Assembly: GCF_001949145.1 (NCBI RefSeq)
Contig: NW_019091421.1
Span: 731,453 to 795,452 of the forward strand
Direction of reading: 5' to 3'
DNA from: Acanthaster planci
Lineage: Eukaryota > Echinodermata > Asteroidea > Valvatida > Acanthasteridae
Length of the DNA stretch: 64,000 nucleotides
Shown: positions 24,401 to 36,735 of the stretch, piece after piece
How the letters are laid out: every line of letters starts with the position of its first letter
Position numbering within the stretch: the first letter of the stretch is position 1
Translations under genes and position numbers: made by a program
Notes under the pieces: model-generated
Told to the model about the DNA's origin: nothing
Seen by the model: the letters and a program-made list of their open reading frames with translations, nothing else
The model's database searches: none

Positions 24401-27400
24401 CAAAAGGCACAAGTGCTTTCTGCTAAAGAGGAGTTGGCAGCAACACAAGCAGTGACACCCAAAAATGCTAAGCAAGTTTGTGACCCTTGACTTTCAGTGG
24501 GAGTATGAGGAAGTCAGATTCACGACATAGTCAGTTAGAAGACACCGATACAAGATTTTGCCATAGAGTACCGAAGTGAATACGTCACACGCATAATTAG
24601 TGTGTAAAAGACATTAGCACGAGAACCAGCGCGTGAACCAACACGGGCGCGTACTCCATTCGTTTGCACTGCACTTTCTGGTTCACAGTGACGTCACACT
24701 TCGGAACTCTATTCTCAGTCTTAACAAGTCTGATCAAGTTCACATTTGTCTGAGAGCTGAGTTTGTACTGAAAGTACATGTATACCAGTATAACAAGCTG
24801 CGTACATCCACTTGAAGAGTTTTCTCCATATCATCCAAGCTCCCCCCCAAAAAAGCCACTACCACCCCAACGACAAACATTAACACATCCAATCAAATAT
24901 AAATATTAATAAGTCATTTGGATAGACCCTTGACATCCTGTAACTTTCCCTCACTGTGCAGTAACCCACAAATGTACACACTTTAACAAAAACTTGAGGA
25001 TCCCAAGCCAAATGTCAAGAAACTGGAGCTGAGTAATACAATCCTGAATCATCAATATCAGTTAAAATCGGGTGTTGGAATTTTGGAGGAAGTACGTTGG
25101 TCATGATCAAGTTTAAAATACTCTGTGAAAAAACCCATACATGTACTGTATACATGTGCCTTGTGCAAGAGTGCTAGAGGTTTCAGAGTAAGATTTTTAC
25201 ACTTTTTTGTGGTTGAAGAGTGTGTCTTGTGTTGGTTGAAAACAAGCCAACAAGGGATCATAGCAATTGTGTCCTCTGAGCAAGCAAGACACTTTAGTTG
25301 GAAACAATTTTTGCATTTTGGTGAAAACTGGGCGGGGAGGGGTTGACTGTAAGTCTGCAAGGACAGAATTGATTGTTGGCAATCATCAATTTTAAGCAAG
25401 AGTAAAATTGACATTAAAAAACTAAATCAATCCTTAGGTTACCATAACAATAAAAAGAAATGTGTAACCGCTCCAGTAAAATAAATGTCCGCATTCTTTC
25501 TAAAGATTTACTGCATTTCTCTTATGATTAATTTTTAAATGCCCAACTTTAGTGCAGCAGCCGACCTTTATCTTCTGCAACATAATTTAGCAACATCAAC
25601 GTGAGCCTTGCAGAAAAAACCAGCCTGGTTAAAATTACCCACAAATACATTCAGCATTCAGGCTTCAGGGAATCAGAAAAAAAAACAGCTTGTGATCAAA
25701 GTTCTGCAACCCACCTCTTGAAACACTCTAGACATCTCACAGACTAGACACTGGTCGCTGGATGCCATCTGACAATTGTGTTTATCAGCTAGGAAGAAGT
25801 CTCGTAGGAGCGGTGTGTGCGTCAATGCCTGCACAATACAGTTCATGAAACAGGTATTGCCTAGGTTGATGAGCCCACGTAAACCTGTGGATATGAAGCA
25901 AAATGCAGTTGCAACTTGGCTGATGCACAGACTTGTTGGTTGCTTGAAGTGGTGGATATCAACGCGTGAAATGTAATCACAGGGTCCTCTGATGAAGTTC
26001 TCCGAGACAAATTTTTGTGCAAATTTAAACTTGTCTTCAAAGTTAAAAAATTATTTAACATTCTTTTGGGGGTAAATGTATTGAAAATTGCACTTTTTTA
26101 AACACTGAAAATAGTCTGTGTCTTTCCAGAAAACAGAGGGCGCTGTTGCTGCAATGGCAATTAGGGAAGACACTGCTCAGTTCATAGGCTTTTCTATTAA
26201 ACATTGAAGAACCCAAAATTTGGTCATTGAAAATATTTCTCAGAAAAGGTCACTCACTGGCTTAATGTACTTACACAGCAACGACTCACCGATGAAATGG
26301 AAATTTAGAATGTCAAAATGTCCAGAATTCAAGCATTTTTTTGCAAACATATGAATACAACATTTAGCTTTTCTTCCTGGAATGACATCACAGTTTTGCA
26401 AATGAATATGGTAGTTCTCATAAGCATAAAAACTACAATGACACAAGTAAACTTTTCAAAACAGAAAAAACAATTGAAAATAAGGTAAACTGATTTTAGG
26501 TTACTGCATTAAGGTGCATTTATAAGCTATGTAGATACAAAAAACTGCATAAGCCCTTTAATTAATATTGGCAGACACATTTCATATGGCCAGACCACAT
26601 TTCATTGTGGTCTGACAGGTCTAGGTAGATGTACCAGTACATGTAGGCTACCTCAAAAGGAAACTAATCTAAAAATCAAGCTTAGACTCTCACCTATCGT
26701 CGAATTGGCCGTGATTTTCCTACGCTGGGGATTCTGTCGTAGTAGTTGGGCTTCAGACGCCGTAACCTCCCAAGACAGAAAAGCGTGCACGCTACAAGGG
26801 GTACCTGCAAGATTTTTCCAAAGTCATCAAATATAACTTTCTGGAGGCTGTCTCAATCTGGGAGACTTTTTTTCTCAATGCACTTTTTCTCCTGATAATT
26901 TGGAATGTTCTCATAAAGCCACCTGTTCACTGTGGCCAACCGACTCTTGTAATCACTTGCCATCTGTGGCTAGCTTTCCTTCTATGAAATTTACTGTAAA
27001 CAATGATTTGACACATACATGACCTGTGCAAGGTTTCGCTGAGCGAATGAAAGATTCTAATGTAGCTCCAGGCTGAGGCCTCCAGCACAAGAAAGTGCAA
27101 AACAAAACATGTGGCAACTGATAAAGCTCTGTGAAATTTTCAGGAGGCAAATGGAAGGTCTTCCATTTTTCACCTTTGAGGTCTCAATTTCAAGCTTTAA
27201 GGAGGACTTTTCTTCGTAAATTTTACACCTCACAGTGAAGCCAAATGATTTCACTTTTAAGAATTTTCAATTTTAAAGACATGGAGTAGATGGAACGACT
27301 GACATTCAGCAGTCTGGTAGCATAACCTAAGAGAAATTTCAGATGCCCCTTTTGAAACTGTTAATTGATGTAGAAGTAAATGATTGTGGACACGTGCCAA

Positions 27401-30400
27401 TCTATTTTCCTGTATTGCATGTTTTGATTAGAATAATTAGAGGCAATTCCACAGAAAAATGGACATGGCTTAGGAATGCAAAATTTGGTAAATCATCAGA
27501 ACTACAGGCACCAAAGCAACATATGATGTGGAATCAAATTAAAAAGGAAACAGACCTTTCATTTATGGGGTATGTCAAGGAGATGTAATGTGGTTAAGGG
27601 TTGCTTGGGTGGAAAAAAGCCAGTTTAGTAATTAAACTCATGGAATTTGGGTGACCATTTGGGGCCTTTAACCCTAACCTTCCCCAACCACACAGAATTA
27701 AACAGTAGTGAAATTAACTTCCTCTGAGTGTCTCTGACACTGTGGAGTTTTAGAGTCCATCACTACAAGAGGAATAATGCTGGATGGGTAGGTTTTGAAA
27801 TTAATGTACCAACTAGCTGATGCCTGTTATCAAAATGAAAATCTGCTTCTTGAATACAAGTCTAATAACACACACTGATGAAGCGTCCGAAATGTATGTC
27901 CAAGACCATGAACTGCCCAACGAGAGCTCTGAATTTCCTAGACTGCTGTGGCATATCTGGGCAGCCATACTGTACACATAAACAGCTACAACATGCCCCT
28001 CTCTCTGCATGAGCCAACATTAGACAGTTTAAAACTGGATTAGGGATAATCCACTTTTCCTTGGAGACCATCCCAGTCTAATTGGATTGAAATACTTGAA
28101 TAAGGTCGCCTAACTTGCAATGGAAGATCTGATTTTCGGAATTCCAGAGACTACAAACACATTTGAAAGTATTCGCAATTTTCACAGCTCTAAAAAAAGT
28201 GAAGCTGTTGTCCAAAATATACACTGGTTCTCCAGAGAATGAGTTTCCCCTTTTGTGCCTAATGCACTTAGGAACAATTATTACCAATCATAAATCTCAT
28301 GAGAGGTAAACAAATATGCAAGGGAAATCTACAGGAAAATTAAAAAAAATATGTGATGAAATAAAGGGAAATACTCCACACACTGATGCTATTAACGCAA
28401 ACATATACCAGGTAATTAGTCCGTTCATTAGGCATTGAATAAGAGAAACCCTACATTACCTACAGTTTAACCACCCCCCGGCCCCAACATATACTTATGG
28501 TTTCAAGGAATTGCAGTGAAATTGAATTCTTTTCACAAAAATGATACCCCAAGAATTACGACGATACGTTTAGCACTTTAAAATTTTTATTTTTTTTTTT
28601 AAGAATTGTAAAGGAACCTTAGAGGTGAAATCTGAATCATTTGGTGGCCATACGGCACTAAACTTTGATATGACTTTCCTGGATTCTGCATTCAATTTCC
28701 TCTTGTTCTACAGACCCAGCGAGCAGTCAGCCTTGCGCCCAAACTGCTCTGCCCTCCTGGCAGTTACAACTGCCAGGCCCTTGGCAAAAGCCACCCGCCA
28801 GATATAGCTCAAGTCAGTTGATGGCCTTCCAGAGCTCTGCTAGTCTGGGAATGACTGCTTCTGATTGCTTGCTTTGGATGGACAGTGATCTCCAATCCTA
28901 TTGCTTGAACTCCTTAACGTCTTTCCGCAGCCTCTCCTCTGCCCTTCTTCAAAGAGAAACAATCCTTCTCTGATCTTGGTTTGACTTACCTACAAATTTG
29001 GCAGCTTTGGTTCTTTCTTCTTTGGCAATGGCCTCAAACTCCAGGTCATAGACATAGTCACCACAGGAATAACAGTAAACAGCACCATAGGTAAGATCAA
29101 CAGCTTTTAAAGAAAAAACGAAAAAAAGAATGGGTGGTTTGCAAGATCATAATAAAGGACGGGTAACAAAATTGTTATAAGCATATGTCAAAATTTTATT
29201 TCAAAATGAAAACAAGACATTGATCACAATATTGGTAGGAAATCTATCTCGTCTGTGAATGTAACTAAGTATTACAAAATTGGAAGCAAAAAACATTGAT
29301 GAACAAATTTCTCCAACTTCACCAGAATATTAAAATGAGTGTCAATGGATCTTTCGACACTCTGTCAGACAGTTTGTGTGAGAGAATGCCGCAGAGAGAA
29401 TAAAAATCTATAATTTTAAACTTCATAACTCATAATTCTTTGCTTCAGTCCGGCAATGTTCTTTCCTGTAGATGCTGCACACAGGCTATCCTAGGCATTG
29501 TAAGGTGTGCTGTATGCGTACTTTGGAACCTGGGGATTTTGAGACCTGGAAGTCGATTCAATGTCAGTCCTATCTGAAATCTTTGCGTAAATCAATGCCA
29601 AAATTTGACTTTTTAAAAATTTTTACCGAGGTTGTGTTTAGTTGCCTTTGCATGGTCGTGTATGTGGCCTGCAGAGTAGCACCCGAAGAAAACGCAGTAG
29701 AGACATGAGTGGAGTCTAAGGTCTGATTGCCGACAGACGTGACATAGACATGACTGAGCCTGGGAGCAGAAAAGGAAAAAAAAAGATATATGTAACAGGC
29801 AGTTTGACAACACTTAGGTTCTGTGGCTATTAGCAGCCTGTATCATGATATCTTGTGAGCTCTGGAGGCTCGGACTTTGAAAAATTTCAAAGGCCATCTG
29901 GGCAGGTCGCAACCCATGACCTTCTGCCTGGTGGGCTGATGCAGACGTCTCAACCATGCTAATGGGCACGACAGAATTCTCTGTACAAGGAGATCAAGAT
30001 CAACGTGCCCTTGAGCTGGGCAATTTACTGCAACTGCTTCACTTTGACCAAAGTGAGGCGGCACACCTGCGGACGGGGCAGAGATGGTCACAGTAGGCAA
30101 TCAATGTTGGCGCAGGTAGAAGGAATGAATGTACAGGTGCGTGGACCTCACAAGTGAGCTCAACAAGGAGATAAATTTAAACTACAGGCTGCTCTTTGAC
30201 TGGGGTTACTTTTTAAAAAATGAGATCAACTGACAACTTTCATAACCCTCCTAAATACAGAACAGGACAGACTTTCAAATACTTGGCAGCTGAGAAAGAG
30301 AATGTTTGTGTGTATGGGGAAGGGTTCTTTGAGAACTAAATCTCCTTCATTTTGCCAGACTCGATGCAGGATAGTTTATCTGAATGATCGAAAGAAGACC

Positions 30401-31340
30401 TCTACAAAAGACAACCTTTTTGGTGGGATTGTTTACGAATGAAAAACCCCTTTGAGTGATCTGGAATCAACTCCAACAAGAAGAGAAAAAGGAAATATTT
30501 CAAAACAGGTTTCACCGTTCCAAAACTCAATGCTGTCATAGAAAGTGTCTGGAAAGGATTATGAATAAAATTAAATGAGTATTTCGATCCACAGAAAGTA
30601 ATTCAATATTTTATCAGCTTTAATTTACAAAAAGTCCATTCCGCATATATTTTCCATTTGAACAGTTAAATTCAAGGTTATCAACTTTGCATTTACTTCT
30701 TCATTAACAGTTAGAAAATAAATTGAAAAATGGAAACAGCCTACCACCAAATGACCAATGATATATGCTTTTGAAACAAGGCATTGAGGGAGGAAACTCA
30801 ACAAAGTCAACTCTTTCAGCACACAGAAACTTCATCCTTGCCATTACAAAAACTGCAAATTTGTGTCCCAAATCTGCAATGAAATCCTTTGTTCCTGTTG
30901 CACGCACAATCGAAACAATAACTCGAAATCAAGGTCACCCAACCCCCACACGGAAACACACACTGTGCAATGAAACGAACGTAAGTAGGACACGGGCCCT
31001 GAAAGTTAAAGGCGAAAGCAAGAATTAATTTTCCGTTTAATATGCCCCTAAACGCATACAAGTTCGAAAATAATGTGTAAAGAATCCTTTGTAATACAGT
31101 TTAGGTATACACCGGGATTGACAAGCTCGTGGTCACAGGCGAGACTACTCAGCTGAGGGCTACAGTTAGAGCTTCGCCTCAGCTCAGTGTACCGGACAAC
31201 AATCCCCCGACGACCCCTACCTTTCTTTTAACTGCTGCTTGAGTGCTACACGACACGAAATAAGACAGAATTAACCGGTACGGTGTCGATCCGTTCACAG
31301 CCTTAAAGTTAGCCACGTGCGGGCACCCAGACAGGCTCAT
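15451..31340 (-). CDS. USP22: USP22 deubiquitinase (SAGA complex), complete, 13 exons
   Basis: Nuclear ubiquitin protease of the SAGA deubiquitinating module; the family removes ubiquitin from histones H2B and H2A. Coding exons in transcript order: 31340-31221, 29759-29627, 29103-28990, 26804-26694, 25884-25715, 21130-20983, 20021-19919, 19651-19518, 19266-19164, 18365-18239, 17827-17670, 16971-16822, 15493-15451. All junctions are GT-AG and phase-consistent, totalling 1614 nt (537 residues; human USP22 is 525). An N-terminal UBP zinc finger has Cys/His ligands about residues 6-82 ([17 protein letters not shown]). The USP domain has the Cys box GNTCFMN (Cys171), QQDAHEFF (245-252), the His box ETGHYTCF (His491) and WFKCDD (Asp507/508). 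The last exon is only 43 nt and encodes [13 protein letters not shown]. The start at 31340 has a CCACCATGAG context; an in-frame ATG at 31385 is also possible. USP27X and USP51 are mammalian derivatives of the same gene. Confidence 0.97.
15557..15690 (-). repeat. Partial tRNA-derived SINE
   Basis: Read on the minus strand, a Pol III B-box-like AGTTCGAGTCCCATC (15641-15655) is followed by GGCAAGGCACTTTACCT and an A-run before CACTGCATCCAAAG, an arrangement typical of short interspersed elements. No A box is clear, so the 5' end looks truncated. It lies just downstream of the USP22 last exon in transcript order and may be transcribed in its 3' UTR. Confidence 0.5.
15970..16228 (+). repeat. tRNA-derived SINE in the last USP22 intron
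   Basis: AGTTCGAATCCCACC at 16017-16031 is a good Pol III B box. It is preceded by a degenerate tRNA-like 5' half and followed by a non-tRNA body and an A/T-rich end (GGAATAAATAAATATATAC). It sits in antisense orientation within the intron between the last two USP22 exons. Confidence 0.6.
17281..17405 (-). repeat. Dispersed repeat, inverted copy of 4.0-4.17 kb
   Basis: Reverse complement of this intronic stretch shares GATTTTCAAAGT, GGCATCAGCC and TAGGTCAATCCATT, in the same order and spacing, with the flank of sialyltransferase copy A. It lies in the USP22 intron between exons 16822-16971 and 17670-17827. Confidence 0.5.
21131..25714. other. Longest USP22 intron (4.6 kb)
   Basis: No exon or other gene was recognised. 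It contains the short inverted-repeat element at 24.56-24.71 kb and otherwise AT-rich sequence without clear repeats. It separates the catalytic-Cys exon from the QQDAHEFF exon. Confidence 0.5.
24563..24714. mobile_element. Short MITE with TGACGTCAC-containing inverted repeats, copy 1
   Basis: About 150 bp in a USP22 intron. Left end ATAGAGTACCGAAGTG then ACGTCAC; right end is the complement of ATAGAGTTCCGAAGTG then TGACGTCAC. The interior is CG-rich. A related structure lies at about 42511-42713. No target duplication was resolved. Confidence 0.55.
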
Positions 31341-32141
31341 GGTGGGCCGTAAACACGCGTTTTTTGCACTCAATATTTCTGGCAATTCTCGGGAATTTCA
31401 GCGTTGGGAATGACATTCACGCACGCACTGTACATGTACGTCCGTATAATGTTCAAATGCGGTATGTTCACACACACGGGTACTTTGCAAGTTGCACAGT
31501 AGTGATTGTCAACAAATGCATTCGAAGCATGCCGAAAATAGTCCGGTGCCGCCTCGAGGCGGAGATAAGACAGCCGTAAATCTTAAAGTGCGCCCTCAGA
31601 CGTTGGGAGAAGCCATTCAGAAATTCTTTCAGACTGGTGCTCACTTTAACTGTATTCACCATTGTACTGTATTGGTTTTGAGCAGGATACCGATTGCCAC
31701 CACCATGGGGAAATCCCTTCCGGGTTCACGGTTTTGTTTACAGTTTGATCAGCTGGATGATAAAATTTACGAGCCTCCAAACGTAAAGTGAACTTTTGTG
31801 CTCAGAAAAGTGTATATTTGTGAAGGTCTGTCCAGTAAAACCCCTTGCTGAAATTGAAGTTTTCAGAAGAACGTATTCTAGCAGTAGTGTACATCGTGAT
31901 CTGGCTATTAATAACATGATTATCTTGAATAGCAGACGAGAGAAATTTTATATTGTACCAGTCATGTCACTGTCAGCTCTAATTCTACGCCGGCTTTTGA
32001 AAAAAGTGCAACCAGGTGTAAGCACCATATATGCATCATTCTTATAAAACTGCATGCATTGTGTTTCCTCACTGGATGATTATTCTGCTTTATTAATTTT
32101 GTATAAGCCTATTAACAAATTTTCATTTGTATTGTCAACAG
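31341..32141. promoter_or_regulatory. Divergent USP22/DHRS7B intergenic region
   Basis: About 0.8 kb separate the USP22 start codon from the DHRS7B coding exon, in head-to-head orientation. CpG is locally denser at 31.13-31.62 kb than in the introns around it. A short interval between two broadly expressed divergent genes suggests a shared or abutting promoter, which is inference. A pyrimidine-rich tract with TTGTCAACAG ending at 32141 looks like a 3' splice site, so DHRS7B probably has an upstream noncoding exon here. Confidence 0.5.
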
Positions 32142-32160
32142 AGATACATGTACCTTTGCA

Positions 32161-35100
32161 ATGGAAAGACTGAGCAGAGGTCAACTGCAGATTGTAGCCG
32201 GACTGACATTTGGTAGTCTGGGACTGCTTTGGCTGTGGCGTCGGCTCGCTGTCAGACGAGGCAGAGCGGCTCTGAAGGATAAAGTGGTGCTCATCACGGG
32301 AGCGAGTTCAGGAGTAGGAGAAGGTGATTCATTACTGACTACTGACAATCAATCACTTTGCCCGACTACACTGACTCTTAGTCCAAGTAACTAGAACTGT
32401 ACAAATTGCCTTTTTTAACATTTTGTCACTGTTTTCACGAAGTCACAAAAACTCAAAATCTTGCCAAATGGACAATCCAAGATAAACGTGTCACTTTTAT
32501 GATATGATTGATGAATTTTTTTTACAAAGTCATGAAATATAAGATTTGGAAAATGCTTATCTATACTTAGCTGCAGATATATCATCTTAATTAAAAAATA
32601 ATTTAGTAATAAAATCTAATAAAATTTTTTTTCACTTCATGAAAAAGAAAAACCTGGAGGTCTTTTTTTTTCTGTTGCATCATACACACTTTTGTCACTT
32701 TGTGAAAAGAATATGCAGTTGAAGAAAATTGTTATATTTTGTTACATTTCAACACGCACACATGTGTTCATACACAACATCGTTCATGTGTGTACACACA
32801 GACTCATGCAGGGATTGTGTATATTGTCTCTATTTGGTCATGCTAATGATGTGACTTTTTGTCACTTCGTGAAAACAGAGAAACACAGAGACTAAGCTCT
32901 TTGTAATTGTTTGTTTACAGTTTCCAGGAAAGTAAACAACATTTTGCTTTGAAAACTGGAAGTAAAATGGTAGAAATGGTAGTTATTAAGCCATCCCCAT
33001 ATCCATCAGTTCGTACTCCTCCAACCTATAGCTACACTCTTACCAACCCACACTACCTAGTGTGGACATTCCTCAGTTTGAGAAAACTCAGTGGAAATAC
33101 TAACCTTCCTCTACTATGAGCATCTTTTAAGCTGGTTTTTGTTGATGGTGTCTGTAACTGTTCTCCTCCCTTTTTCTTTAAATAACCCAGACCCCTGAAT
33201 GTCACTTCCTATTTTTTGGAGAGTGGACAACCTGGTGTGGACCTGGCTTAGTCCACGCAACTTGCATTATATGGATCTCCTTTGCTCATGGTTTCACGAT
33301 CGCTATTTGGTTGACACATCTGTTCATGACATCCTGAAATGCAAGCTACCTGGTGTAATGTTTATCTGTTTTTATTCACAGCATGTGCTCACGCATTCTA
33401 CCGGGTGGGGTCAAAGGTCATATTGTGTGCCCGTAGGATCAAAGAGTTGGAGCGAGTCAAGAATGACCTCAGTTCACTCAAGTTGGTGAGGAAGATTAAC
33501 TGAATTTTGTCTGGATCTTGACACGTGGTCTAAATTCAAGCCTTTTTCCTGGCACTGTTAGTCTCCATTCAAGATTCAGACTTCAAATTTACAACCCTTG
33601 CTTCATTCATACATTTAGTGCCTTCATGCCGACCAGTGTGTCACTGCTGGTGTGACTCATCAATTAAGCTAGTTTCAACGTGAGTAGAAACATTTTTTGC
33701 TGTCTCCCAGACCACACCCACCCATCCTCCCTGCATCCTACCCCTTGACTTGGAGGACCTGGAAGGGATTCCCAAGAAGGCTCAGGAGGCATTGGCCCTG
33801 CATGGTAGGGTAGACATCTTGATTAACAATGGTGGCATGACGTCTAAAGGGGCCGTGGAGGATACAGAGATGTCCGTCCACCAGAAAGTCATGACCATCA
33901 ACTATTTCGGCTCGGTGGCACTGACAAAAGGTAATGCTGTCTGGTCGTGTAATCAGTGTAATTCAGTTACAATTTAATTTTGTCTGGTACTGAAACCGTA
34001 GGTTCATCAAAAGTGCAGTCACAATGGCCCAGAGGCCTGAAAGAAATCTGGAGATAGAGAGGACGAAGAATAAACTTTCAGTTTCAGTGGTGAGAGGAAA
34101 ACCCTGGGTAAAATTCCAGGGAAAATCCACAGAAACAGCTTGGAAACACAAGCCCAATGTTGGACTGGTGGGCTACAAAGTCTTGGGACATAGAGGCAGA
34201 AGGCAAGTTACCATTGTACCAAGAGAGTCCCCCGACATTTAACTAGAAATGTCAATCGTCTCAACTCAAAAATGCATAAGGAAACAAGGTCTTTAACTAG
34301 AGGAAGAAATCTGAACTTGCACGAGTCATTGACACCCTCCAAATATTTTTGCACCCCCCCCAATGAATTTTTCTCTTATCAGCCATCAGGCACACCTGCA
34401 TTGCAGTCATTCATCAGAGATTTTTAAGTCGGTTTCTGATAACTGTTGTTTATTTCAGAACTTCTCCTGAGCATGATTGCTAACAAATGTGGCCATATCG
34501 TTGCTATCAGCAGCGTGCAGGGAAAGATCGCCATTCCATATCGTTCAGCATGTAGGTTTACCACCTGAAACTGCAGTTATGAAAATGCTTTAAAAAAATA
34601 TGGCCTTTCAGTTGATGTTTTCTATAAACACCTGATGTTACATTTTTACTCAGAAGCTGCATTTCCCCTAAATCTCAATCAGTCATCATAAAACTAGAGG
34701 TAGAATTCGCATATATTGAAAAAATAAAAACAGCAGAAACAAAAATCTTGAGACATCTTGAGTATTATAGTTACATGTAGATAAACTGTTGGCTTTCTTT
34801 TTAAAATTTCTTTCTGTTCCAGATCATGAAAATATTGAGGAAATCCTTTTTCTTTTTCTCATCACATTCTCAGATGGAGCGTCGAAACATGCAATGAATG
34901 CTTTCTTCGACTGCCTTCGTGCCGAGGTGGCACAGCACAAGATAAATGTGACAGTCGTCAGTCCCAGTTACATCAAGACCAACATATCCTACAATGCAGT
35001 GACTGCAGATGGCACGCGGCACGGAGGTAGGAAGTGGACCGACATTTGGAAGTAAAAACCTATGTTTTCTCTATCTGATAAGAGCACGAGTCTGAGCCTT

Positions 35101-36043
35101 TTGAAGTAAAGATCCAGGCTTTGTACTCTGTGAAGAAACTACATATATAGTGCTGTGCAGCCTCCGTGTGAGAGAGATAAGGAGTGGCTTTTCCAGTGTG
35201 GAAGTGGGAGGAAAGTGCCCGCCTTGAGACAAGTTTTGCTTTTTAGGAATTGAAAGGGCTAGCATTTGAGAGTGTTTCTGCCACCTTTTAGGGGAGGGGT
35301 TGATAAGTCTATTTCATATAAAACAATTTAGACAGAGAAATCATATTCCCCCCGGTCTGGATACGCCCCTGGAGATAAGACTCCTAGACACACTCTGTGT
35401 ATGCACTGGTCAGGACACAGTTGTCGCACATACGGTATACATTTTTAGTTTTGCTAGTTACAGGGACCACCCGTACTCTACTATAGTCACTCTGTGGACC
35501 AAAACTGTAGCGGAAAACACCTTCCGAAATTCCATCCCGAATTTTCCAAAGAAATCTTCCTCATACTGCAGTGCTGGCCAGGATATAAGCCTATCTGTGC
35601 ACATGCGCACCTGATGGAAATGTGAACAAACATACAACATTTTCATTTATGAGAAATTCTGTCATCATCAATACTGCTAAAGTAACAGGCTATCTTAAAC
35701 ATGCTTTTAGGGCTATGGCTATGTCTGTTGTCAGCTTGTGCCCATGTGTTTGCAACCACCAAGACAAAGACCAAGCCTATAGACATGATGCGGGCTTTAT
35801 CTCAAGAGTAAGACCCCACCGTTTGTGCCCTTTGTTTAATGTCCTACAGAGATGGATCGCAACATCGCGACAGGGATGTCTACTGATTATGTTGTGAAAA
35901 AAATACTTCAGGCAGTGATCCAGAAACAAGGTGATCTGGTCCTGGGTCCCTTCCACCACAGACTGGCCATCTATGTGAGGGTCTTGTCCCCACGGCTGTA
36001 CGACTGGCTCATGGCACTCCGAGCCCGTGGAGGTGATGTTTAA
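32161..36043 (+). CDS. DHRS7B: DHRS7B, membrane-anchored short-chain dehydrogenase
   Basis: Classical SDR-fold oxidoreductase. The mammalian protein is linked to peroxisomal and ER ether-lipid synthesis (acyl/alkyl-DHAP reductase activity). Coding exons are 32161-32323, 33382-33485, 33711-33930, 34459-34551, 34874-35026 and 35850-36043, all phase-consistent, totalling 927 nt (308 residues; human is 325). One hydrophobic anchor lies at about residues 11-26. The cofactor motif TGASSGVG is at 46-53, catalytic Ser181 in AISSVQGK, and catalytic Tyr194-x3-Lys198 in YGASK. The family's NNAG motif reads NNGG here (128-131). The tail ([19 protein letters not shown]) matches the family's C-terminus. 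Repeats of the TTCGTGAAA type sit in intron 1. Substrate is not provable from sequence. Confidence 0.95.
32432..32875. repeat. TTCGTGAAA-type repeat remnants in DHRS7B intron 1
   Basis: Several copies of TTTTCACGAAGTCAC and TGTCACTT(C/T)GTGAAAA occur in both orientations (near 32432, 32693 and 32860), the same motif set as in the element at 2621-3074. Clear outer inverted repeats were not found, so it may be a decayed copy. Confidence 0.45.
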
Positions 36044-36065
36044 CCGTTTTGTTCCATTGAGGGTC

Positions 36066-36175
36066 TAGCTAGGGCCAGTTTCACAGATCAGCTAAGCAAC
36101 TAACTTGTGGTAAGCACAGAAAAAATGTGCTCAGCAACAACTGGTTACCAGCCATACTGCTTTGCAAAGTATATT
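36066..36175 (+). mobile_element. Harbinger-like MITE end fragment
   Basis: GGGCCAGTTTCACAGAT followed by AGC-TAAGCA-type sequence and GTGCTCAGCAACAACTGGTTACC resembles one end of PIF/Harbinger-type MITEs. No matching opposite end was found, so it looks truncated. A related interior (TGGTTGGTAACCATTCTTGCTAGG) lies at about 43.53 kb. Confidence 0.35.
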
Positions 36176-36729
36176 CCTTCAAACTGAATCTCCGTTCACT
36201 TTTGCTCAGTGGAAAACTTGACTAAGAAATGTCCTCTGCCCGGCAGCTCAATGAAATAACGACTTTTAAGTGATAAATATTGTTCTTTCTAATAATGTGG
36301 AACCCTTATTTCCGACATTTCAGAGGTGTGCCTCACAAGGGCATACCTTTCCAAGGGAAAATCAATTGATTTACATTGAATGGAAAAAACTGAATGTAGG
36401 TCACGTGGCAAAGAGAAATGCTTTTTATGACCTATGCTGCAAGGTTTATTTTAATGTCAGCACTCAGGACAGAGTAGCATACATGCTAATGGTCACTGCA
36501 CCAGAATCGAGGTTCACCTTGAAATGATAATTTTCATTGATAAAATTTGTAGTTTTTCTATTCCTTTTCAACTTGAATCCTATCCAAATAATTTTAGCTC
36601 ACACTTTGAAGTTCATTACATATGAATGCTTCATAATCAGATCCAATTTGAGATAAAACCAAAAAATATCCAGATACAAACCTTATTAGTTGATAAATCA
36701 TTTCCTGTAATGATTGGAAATTTGATGAA

Positions 36730-36735
36730 AATAAA
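36730..36735 (+). promoter_or_regulatory. Candidate DHRS7B poly(A) signal
   Basis: AATAAA lies about 690 bases after the DHRS7B stop codon in an AT-rich stretch. It is the first canonical hexamer I noticed downstream; use is unproven. Confidence 0.3.
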
